Shown piece after piece: positions 26,911 through 35,993 of a DNA stretch of 35,993 nucleotides. The notes under the pieces were generated by a model that did no database searches, was not told the origin of the DNA, and saw nothing but the letters and a program-made list of their open reading frames with translations. Each line of letters starts with the position of its first letter. The stretch's first letter is position 1. The stretch is from an uncultured Ferrovum sp. (GTDB taxonomy: Bacteria; Pseudomonadota; Gammaproteobacteria; Burkholderiales; Ferrovaceae), in contig CAIPBT010000037.1 in assembly GCA_903863375.1 (NCBI GenBank), forward strand, positions 1-35,993, read 5' to 3'. Position numbers and translations under genes: made by a program.

Positions 26911-26931
26911 CGGAAGGCAGGCATCCTTCCG
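26911..26931. terminator. Hairpin between convergent genes (possible bidirectional terminator)
   Basis: A perfect 7-base stem (CGGAAGG / CCTTCCG) with a 7-base loop lies in the 63-base gap between the convergent DUF427 and small membrane peptide genes. Three further flanking pairs (GTG/CAC) are possible. No T run follows, so the terminator call rests on position and stem. Confidence 0.45.
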
Positions 26932-26951
26932 CCACGACCGGTCCAGCGTCA

Positions 26952-27116
26952 TCAGCTGCGGCGACCGCGGTAACCGTTGAGCAGATACGACACCACCAAC
27001 ACCAGCAGAATCAGGCCAATCGGGCCCATTCCCCAGCCGTATCCCATTCCCCAGTAAAGTCCGCCACCACCGCCAAACAGCAATAGAAACAACAACAGCA
27101 TCAGGAGCAGGTCCAT
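26952..27116 (-). CDS. Small Gly-rich membrane peptide (DUF3309-like)
   Basis: 54 residues from the ATG at 27116, with GAGGA about 7 bases upstream. Two hydrophobic stretches (LLLMLLLFLLLF and GLILLVLVVSYLL) flank a Gly/Tyr/Met-rich loop (GGGGGLYWGMGYGWGMGP), with a basic end (GYRGRRS). Composition and length resemble DUF3309 peptides, small membrane proteins often annotated near stress genes. Divergent from the CheB-CheR-PAS gene, with only about 21 bases between starts, so the two may share regulatory sequence. Function unknown. Confidence 0.65.
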   Translation of the reverse strand: MDLLLMLLLFLLLFGGGGGLYWGMGYGWGMGPIGLILLVLVVSYLLNGYRGRRS

Positions 27117-27137
27117 GGTGTTTTCCTCGCCATCACG

Positions 27138-29777
27138 ATGATGGATCAACGTTCATCAGACCACGGACGACTGCCCGCTTCGGTTCGCCAACGCGCGGAG
27201 CAGCCGACCACGGCAGATGGCCAGGCGCCGGTGCGCATTGTGGGCATCGGGGCCTCGGCGGGCGGCCTCGAGCCCCTGCTTGAGTTTCTCGCCCAGGTGC
27301 CGGTGGCCAGCGGTCTGGCCTATATCGTGGTGCAGCACCTCGACCCGACGCGGAGAGCCCTGCTACCCGAGATCCTGCAACGCGCCACAACCATGCCCGT
27401 GCGCGAGGTGTCTTCGTGGATGCGCATCACGGCCAATTCCGTCTATGTGATTCCGCCCAATGCCGAGCTGACCGTCGTGAACGGCATGATCCGACTGTCA
27501 GAACCCAGCGAGCCGCGCGGCCTACGCCTGCCAGTCGATGTGCTGTTCTGTTCGCTGGCGCGCGAACAGGCCGAACATGCCATCGGGGTGGTGCTGTCCG
27601 GCATGGGGACCGACGGCACCCTGGGCATGCAGGCCATCAAATCGCAAGGAGGACTGACGGTCGCGCAGACCCCGGATTCGGCACGGTATGGCTCGATGCC
27701 CCGCACCGCCGTGGCGTCGGGCATGGTGGACATGATCGGTGCTGTCGCCGATCTGCCGCGCCGGATCCTGGCAGTGGTCGCTTCGCAACAGGAACAAGAA
27801 CAAGGACAAGGACAGGGCAGGCCAGAGACGGTCGGCAGCGCGGCACCGCCAGAAGACACGGGAGACGTGCACGCCCCCCTGGCCGCCATCCTGGAATTGC
27901 TGCGCATCCACAGCCGATATGATCTGGCGCTGTACAAGCCCAGCACGCTGCGGCGCCGGATTGAACGGCGGATGGCCATCCATGGCCTGAGCCGGATGGC
28001 CGACTACGCGGCGTATCTGGCGGCGAACAGCGCGGAGCTTGCCCTGCTGTTCAAGGAAATGCTGATCGGTGTGACCGGTTTTTTCCGCGATCCGGAGGTT
28101 TGGGACATCTTGCGGGATTTGGTGTGGCCCGAGCTGTTTGCCCGCAGCGAGCCGGGTCGGCATTTCCGGGCCTGGGTGCCGGGATGTTCCACGGGCGAGG
28201 AAGCGTTCACGCTCGCCATGGTGTTTCAGGAAGCGCTGACCCGATGGGTCGATCCGACCGCGTTCTCCTTGCAGGTGTTTGCCACCGATCTGAATGCCGA
28301 CGCGATCGCGGCGGCTCGCCGGGGCCGGTATGGCGCGACCATGATGGCCGGATTGGGGCAGGATCGTCTGGCCCGGTTTTTCCGGATCGATGGGGCGGAC
28401 TACGTGGTCGATCCCGGCATTCGGGAAATGGTGCTGTTCGCCCAGCATGATGTGAACATGGACCCCCCATTCACCCGGCTGGACCTGTTGTCCTGCCGCA
28501 ACCTGCTGATCTATTTCAGTGCCACCTTGCAGAAACGGCTGATGCCGCTGTTCCATTACAGTCTGGTGCCGGGCGGCATTCTGGTGCTCGGCGAATCGGA
28601 AACGGTAGGCGGCGCCCACAACCTGTTTCGACCCTTGTCACCCACGGTGCGGCTGTATCGGCGCGATGCGCAGGATACTGCCACCAGCGCCGTTCATTTT
28701 CCGGTCAACCGTCGCAGCGTCGTACCCCCCCACCCGCAGGAGCAAGCCATGTCCCGACAGCCGCCAAATGCGGTCAACCTGCAGGTGCTGGCCGACCAGC
28801 TGCTGCTGCAGCGGTTCTGTCCGGCCGCCGTGCTGGTGAATGAACTGGGGGACATCCTGTACATCAATGGCCGCACCGGCGCTTATCTGGAGCCAGCGGC
28901 GGGGCGCGCCAACTGGAACGTGCATGTCATGGCGCGGGCGGAAATCCGCGCGCCGCTGGCGATTGCCATGCGTAAGGCGATCGGCGAACGGGTACCGGTA
29001 ACCGTGCAAGGCATACCACTGGAAGACACCGGCAAAAGCAGGCTCGACCTGCTGGTGGAATCGGTCGATGCGCCCAGCACGGTGGAGCGCATGGTGATGA
29101 TTGTGTTCCGGGAAGTGCCGGCCGGTGCCGGCCGGCGACCGCGGCGCAACGTCGCCGTGAACGATCTCGACACGTCGCCCGCTGTCGAACTGCTGCGCGC
29201 GCAAGAAGACATTGCCGCCCTGCGCGCGGCCATGCGTACCGCCGAGGAAGACCGGCAGGCGGCCATCGAAGAGCTGCAATCCACCAACGAGGAGCTGCAG
29301 TCAGCCAATGAAGAGCTGACCACCTCGAAGGAAGAAGCCCAGTCGATGAACGAAGAACTGCAGACCATCAACGCCGAACTGCGCTGCAAGCTGGATGACC
29401 TCGCCCTGGCGCAGAGCGACATGCAGAACCTGCTCAACAGCACCGACATCGCCACCCTGTTTCTGGACAAGGACCTGAACGTGCGGCGATTCACGGAAAA
29501 GATCAAACGCATCATTCACCTGCGCGATGCGGATGTCGGGCGTCCGCTCAGTGATCTGGCCACCACGCTGGACTATGGCGATTTCCGCATCGATGCCATG
29601 GAGACCTTGCGCACGCTGGTGTTCTGCGAAAAGGAAGTCTCGACGAACGATGGGCACTGGTTCAAAGTGCGCATCATGCCGTACCGCACCGTGAGCAATG
29701 TGATTCAGGGCGCGGTGATCACCTTTGTCGACATCACGGCCGCCAAGGAACTCGAATCCCGGTTGCGAAAAGCCTGA
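27138..29777 (+). CDS. CheB-CheR-coiled coil-PAS fusion signalling protein
   Basis: 879 residues from the ATG at 27138 (a second ATG follows directly). The CheB methylesterase domain (about 33-215) keeps its catalytic triad: Ser40 (GASAGG), His67 (VVQHLDP) and Asp159 (SGMGTDG). A Gln/Glu-rich linker (216-228) leads to the CheR methyltransferase (about 245-510) with the SAM motif WVPGCSTGEEAF and the LLSCRNLLIYF segment. A PAS-like region (about 545-665) follows, then a coiled coil (about 680-765, AIEELQSTNEELQSANEEL type heptads) and a C-terminal PAS (about 770-875). No kinase or GGDEF domain follows, although many relatives have one, so it probably signals through partners. No receptor gene of the MCP type is in the window. 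A PAS-only gene lies 76 bases downstream. Likely acts on protein methylation; target unknown. Confidence 0.94.
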   Translation: MMDQRSSDHGRLPASVRQRAEQPTTADGQAPVRIVGIGASAGGLEPLLEFLAQVPVASGLAYIVVQHLDPTRRALLPEILQRATTMPVREVSSWMRITANSVYVIPPNAELTVVNGMIRLSEPSEPRGLRLPVDVLFCSLAREQAEHAIGVVLSGMGTDGTLGMQAIKSQGGLTVAQTPDSARYGSMPRTAVASGMVDMIGAVADLPRRILAVVASQQEQEQGQGQGRPETVGSAAPPEDTGDVHAPLAAILELLRIHSRYDLALYKPSTLRRRIERRMAIHGLSRMADYAAYLAANSAELALLFKEMLIGVTGFFRDPEVWDILRDLVWPELFARSEPGRHFRAWVPGCSTGEEAFTLAMVFQEALTRWVDPTAFSLQVFATDLNADAIAAARRGRYGATMMAGLGQDRLARFFRIDGADYVVDPGIREMVLFAQHDVNMDPPFTRLDLLSCRNLLIYFSATLQKRLMPLFHYSLVPGGILVLGESETVGGAHNLFRPLSPTVRLYRRDAQDTATSAVHFPVNRRSVVPPHPQEQAMSRQPPNAVNLQVLADQLLLQRFCPAAVLVNELGDILYINGRTGAYLEPAAGRANWNVHVMARAEIRAPLAIAMRKAIGERVPVTVQGIPLEDTGKSRLDLLVESVDAPSTVERMVMIVFREVPAGAGRRPRRNVAVNDLDTSPAVELLRAQEDIAALRAAMRTAEEDRQAAIEELQSTNEELQSANEELTTSKEEAQSMNEELQTINAELRCKLDDLALAQSDMQNLLNSTDIATLFLDKDLNVRRFTEKIKRIIHLRDADVGRPLSDLATTLDYGDFRIDAMETLRTLVFCEKEVSTNDGHWFKVRIMPYRTVSNVIQGAVITFVDITAAKELESRLRKA

Positions 29778-29778
29778 T

Positions 29779-29809
29779 GGCTGGCCATCGCCTGCCTTGG
29801 TCGCCAGCC
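29779..29809. repeat. Hairpin between the CheB-CheR-PAS and PAS genes
   Basis: A 7-base perfect inverted repeat (GGCTGGC / GCCAGCC) with a 17-base loop directly follows the stop codon of the fusion gene. About 20 bases later comes a run of five T. It could attenuate or process transcript between the two genes; the distance to the T run is too long for a textbook terminator. Confidence 0.3.
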
Positions 29810-29853
29810 GGCATTGCCCGGCCAACATCTTTTTCCATTACCAGAGCCGCATC

Positions 29854-30444
29854 ATGAACACCCTTTCAGACCGGTCACTGCGTCATGCCAGGTTGCGGTC
29901 CCTGGCGCAGGCTCAGCTGTCGGTGTCTGTTGGCAATGCCCCACCGCTACCGGATGCGTCCGATGCCTTGCGCGTGCTGTTTGAACTGGCTTCCACCCCC
30001 GCCACCGCGGCAAAGGCGCTGGCCCTGTTGCATGAGCTGCAAGTGCATCAGGTGGAAGTCGATCTGCAGGATGAGGAGCTGCGTCAGGCCAGGGCCGAAC
30101 TGGAACGCTCGCTGCAGCGGCACGTTGAACTCTTCGAATATGCCCCCAGCGGGTATCTGACCCTCGATCGTCAGCTCCTGATCCAGGAGCTCAATCCGGC
30201 GGCCGCCAACCTGCTGCGGGTTGAACGGCAGGTCATGGTCGGCCGGGCGCTAGTGCGGTATCTGGTACCAGACAGCGTTCCGCTGTTACGCACCGTGCTG
30301 TTTGCGGTGCTGGAAGAGGGAAGGGTCGAGCGGACCGATCTCGATCTGCTCGATCACAATGGTGGCAGCCGCCGGGTACATGTCTCGGCCCGGCTTGATC
30401 CGGCAGGAGGAGGTTATCTGCTGGGCATGATGGAGCGCTGCTGA
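29854..30444 (+). CDS. Small PAS-domain protein
   Basis: 196 residues from the ATG at 29854. The N-terminal half is helical, with a coiled-coil-like stretch (LLHELQVHQVEVDLQDEELR and on, about 65-95). A PAS domain follows (about 97-194), beginning ELFEYAPSGYLTLD and including NPAAANLLRV. No output domain is present. The same helix-then-PAS layout occurs as the N-terminal module of many kinases; here it stands alone, probably as a partner of the CheB-CheR-PAS protein (inference from adjacency and strand). Ribosome binding site weak. The gene ends 7 bases before the convergent DUF2058 gene. Confidence 0.85.
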   Translation: MNTLSDRSLRHARLRSLAQAQLSVSVGNAPPLPDASDALRVLFELASTPATAAKALALLHELQVHQVEVDLQDEELRQARAELERSLQRHVELFEYAPSGYLTLDRQLLIQELNPAAANLLRVERQVMVGRALVRYLVPDSVPLLRTVLFAVLEEGRVERTDLDLLDHNGGSRRVHVSARLDPAGGGYLLGMMERC

Positions 30445-30451
30445 AGCGCTC

Positions 30452-30988
30452 TCACCACATCAGGTCATCGGGTACCTGGTAGGCAGCATAGGGGTCATCC
30501 TCGGCAGCCACGGCTGCCGACCGGTGCACCTGCACCACCAGACTCGGATCGCGTTCCGCGATCTTGTCGGCGATGCGGCGCGGTACCAGGTCTATCACCT
30601 CGCCCTGACACACGATGATCAGCCGCCCGGCCACCAGATGCTCCTGCACCGCTGGCGAGACATGAATGCGCTTGATCTTGTCGCCATGGGTGAAGTTGTA
30701 GGCGATGTCGCCGCGGCCCTTGTCCTGCCGGCTCTGCTGCACCATCTGCGCGATCTGCGCGGCGATCGCCTTTTGCCGGGCAGCGGCATCGCGCTGGGCG
30801 TTGAGTTCGCGGGCGCGTTCGGCCTTCAGACGCTGGGCCTCCTGCGCCGCCTGCTGGGCGACATCCACCGGCTCGGTGCCGGTCTGCTTGGCAACCTTGC
30901 TCTGGATGCTTTTTTCCTGCACGGCCGACCGCACCTTTTTCTGGTCGATCAGACCGGCTTTCAGAAACTGGTCACGCAGGGAGGCCAT
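30452..30988 (-). CDS. DUF2058 family protein (YaiL-like)
   Basis: 178 residues, the usual family length. The start MASLRDQFLKAGLIDQKK, the basic Gln/Ala/Arg-rich coiled-coil middle (about 40-90) and the segment YNFTHGDKIKRIHVSP are characteristic of DUF2058. The family is annotated as nucleoprotein or polynucleotide-associated; the exact role is not known. GGAAG lies just before the ATG. On the same strand as gyrB and the antiporter, with an 86-base gap from the antiporter. Confidence 0.9.
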   Translation of the reverse strand: MASLRDQFLKAGLIDQKKVRSAVQEKSIQSKVAKQTGTEPVDVAQQAAQEAQRLKAERARELNAQRDAAARQKAIAAQIAQMVQQSRQDKGRGDIAYNFTHGDKIKRIHVSPAVQEHLVAGRLIIVCQGEVIDLVPRRIADKIAERDPSLVVQVHRSAAVAAEDDPYAAYQVPDDLMW

Positions 30989-31074
30989 GGCGCTTCCTTC
31001 CGATCAAAGTCATAGTTTACCAGTCGACCCGCTCGTCGCTGGCGCCAGACGCCATGACGGACTTCCTTCCCTGT

Positions 31075-32739
31075 TCAGATCAGCTGGATGGCCGCGCGCG
31101 TGCCTGGACCGCCAGCGCTTTCGGCAGCGTGCAGCAGGCGCGCCTCCTCCAGATCCAGTTCCCGCTCGATGCGCTGTCGGGCATCGTCATTCAGGCGGCC
31201 TTGGGCATGACGGTTGGTGATGGTCTGACGCTCTGCCGCCAGCATCTGCAGTTGGACGGACGCCGCGACGGCCGTCCGGGTCTCGACGTCGGGGCTGTTG
31301 TTCGTTTGACCGGCGGTGGCCAAGAAATGCAGCCGGCGATCTTCGTGGGCGCGACGCAACTGATCAGCCGTTGCTGGATCGACGCCATGGGTTTCCAGCG
31401 CGCTGAGCCGACCCAAAGCGCTGTCGATGGCAGCAAGCCGCGCGGCAAGCTCATGGTTACGGGCGAGCGTGGCCTCATTGTTGCCGGCATGATCGAGGCC
31501 CAGCCACTGGATGACCTTCGGCAACAGGGCGCCCTGACCGATCAGGGAAAACAGGATCACGCAGAAAGTCACGAACAGGATCAGATCGCGGTCGGGAAAT
31601 GGTACGGCACCGGCCAGATTGGGAATCGACAGTGCAGCGACCAGGGACATCGCCCCGCGGATGCCCGTGAACGCCACCAGAAAGGTGCCTTGCCAAGTGG
31701 GCGCGGCTTCCATCTCCCGCAGGCGGCGCGGTCTGGGCACGTACGAGGCCGGAAACACCCAGACAAAACGGATCACGATCACCACCACGGTGGTGATCAC
31801 CGCCGCCGCGATCATGTGCTGCCAGCGCCCGGTGGCATAACTGTCGGCTACCAAACGCGCCTGCAGGCCGGTCAGGAAAAACACCACCCCATCGATCAGG
31901 TAAATGGCAAGACCCCAGACGAAAAAGCCCTGCAGCCGGGTTTTCGAGGAAATCAGCCGGGGTCCATGGCGACTGGTGTAGAGCCCAGCGGTGACCGCAG
32001 CCAACACGCCCGAACCCCCCAGAAAATGGGGTGGCCAGAAGGCGATGAACGGCGTCAGCAGGGCAAGGATCATTTCCACTTCGGCGTCGTCTGCCCGACA
32101 ACGCAGATACAGCAGGGTGGAAGCCAGAACCAGGCCCCAAGCGATCTCGGCACCTGCAATCGCCAGGAAGCTGAGCCCGGCCTGTGGGATGGACGACATG
32201 CTGCCCGAAACCACCGCATGCACCGCAAAGCTGAACAGGATCAGGGCGGTGGCGTCATTGACCAGGCCCTCGCCCTCCAGGATGGTCAACAGGCGTTTGG
32301 GGACCGACAGCCGCTTGGCAATAGCCATCGGTGCCACGGCATCCGGCGGCGAGACCACAGCACCGAGAACCAGGCCGACGGCCCACGGAATGCCCAACAG
32401 GTAGTGGCAGGCGGCTGCCACGGCCGACGCCGTGAACAGCACGCAACCAATCGCGAGCATCAGGATGGGACGCAGGTTGTCCCGGAATCCGCGCCAGCTC
32501 ATGCTCACGCCGGCGGCGTACAGCAAGGGCGGCAACAGCAGCAATAAGACCAGATCCGGGTCCATCTCGTGGACCGGCACCCCGGGCACAAAGGCCACGC
32601 AGGCCCCTACGATCACCAGCAAAAAAGGCTGTGGTATCCGCAGCCGACGGGCGATCAGGCTGGTCAGCGCGGTGAGCGCTGCCACCGCGAAGGCCACCAA
32701 CAGGACATCAGGAACCGTGTCGGGCGCGACGGAACTCAC
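31075..32739 (-). CDS. CPA1-family Na+/H+ antiporter
   Basis: 554 residues from a GTG at 32739, close to E. coli YjcE (about 550). At least ten hydrophobic membrane segments are visible in residues 10-430, with the antiporter motifs SPPDAVAP (130-137) and GEGLVNDATAL (156-166), where Asn161-Asp162 would handle the cation. The last 110 residues or so are hydrophilic and helical, typical of a cytoplasmic regulatory tail. It exchanges Na+ (or K+) for H+ at the inner membrane. It follows gyrB on the same strand after 33 bases, so readthrough from the dnaN-gyrB transcript is likely; a functional link to replication is not implied. Confidence 0.92.
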   Translation of the reverse strand: MSSVAPDTVPDVLLVAFAVAALTALTSLIARRLRIPQPFLLVIVGACVAFVPGVPVHEMDPDLVLLLLLPPLLYAAGVSMSWRGFRDNLRPILMLAIGCVLFTASAVAAACHYLLGIPWAVGLVLGAVVSPPDAVAPMAIAKRLSVPKRLLTILEGEGLVNDATALILFSFAVHAVVSGSMSSIPQAGLSFLAIAGAEIAWGLVLASTLLYLRCRADDAEVEMILALLTPFIAFWPPHFLGGSGVLAAVTAGLYTSRHGPRLISSKTRLQGFFVWGLAIYLIDGVVFFLTGLQARLVADSYATGRWQHMIAAAVITTVVVIVIRFVWVFPASYVPRPRRLREMEAAPTWQGTFLVAFTGIRGAMSLVAALSIPNLAGAVPFPDRDLILFVTFCVILFSLIGQGALLPKVIQWLGLDHAGNNEATLARNHELAARLAAIDSALGRLSALETHGVDPATADQLRRAHEDRRLHFLATAGQTNNSPDVETRTAVAASVQLQMLAAERQTITNRHAQGRLNDDARQRIERELDLEEARLLHAAESAGGPGTRAAIQLI

Positions 32740-32772
32740 CGCTTACGCCCGCAGGCGCGCGCCGACACGGTG

Positions 32773-35993
<3,221 letters not shown>

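Noticed and set aside
31054-32547. Plus-strand open frame of 497 codons opposite the antiporter
   Set aside because: The minus strand encodes a clear membrane antiporter; the plus-strand product is hydrophilic low complexity.

Overview
The window looks like a GC-rich chromosome segment (about 65% G+C by eye) from a betaproteobacterium, most likely of the order Neisseriales (Chromobacterium/Laribacter-like). The evidence is gene order: dnaN next to gyrB with no recF between them, the run def-fmt-rsmB-DUF4390-ntrY-ntrX, and the run LysM gene-dprA-smg-topA. No rRNA, tRNA, CRISPR array, prophage or insertion sequence was seen. Genes are densely packed and no stretch over 300 bases lacks a gene. 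The genus is an inference.

Layout. 1-1006: 3' part of a gene resembling a degenerate asparagine-synthetase-type amidotransferase, facing a secreted TPR-repeat protein (1028-2548, minus). 2687-9595, minus: peptide deformylase, Met-tRNA formyltransferase, RsmB, a DUF4390 protein and the NtrY/NtrX two-component system, tightly packed with several overlaps. 9694-15322, plus: LysM protein, DprA, Smg and topoisomerase I with a long basic tail. 15367-21183, minus: a DUF2252 protein, a large hybrid histidine kinase and a REC-GGDEF diguanylate cyclase overlapping it. 21316-25643: pirin, TrpRS with an additional C-terminal domain, an RlmN/Cfr-type radical SAM protein and a TetR regulator. 25640-30444, accessory-looking: a secreted Pro/Tyr-rich repeat protein overlapping the TetR gene, a DUF427 protein, a 54-residue Gly-rich membrane peptide, a CheB-CheR-coiled-coil-PAS fusion and a PAS-only protein. 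30452-35993, minus: DUF2058 protein, CPA1-type Na+/H+ antiporter, GyrB and the C-terminal part of DnaN. The dnaA/oriC region probably lies just beyond the right edge.

How the genes relate. The def/fmt pair handles the formyl group at protein starts, and RsmB modifies 16S rRNA. NtrY/NtrX probably respond to a membrane or redox cue, but this NtrX lacks the parts of the AAA+ domain needed for sigma-54 activation. The hybrid kinase/diguanylate cyclase pair and the CheB-CheR-PAS/PAS pair are two separate signalling modules. I found no clear-cut new system. The best leads are the degenerate NtrX with a perfect palindrome at the ntrY stop codon, the TrpRS C-terminal extension with repeats both inside it and continuing in frame past its stop, the Pro/Tyr-rich protein coupled to a TetR gene, and the asparagine-synthetase-like/TPR pair at the left edge.
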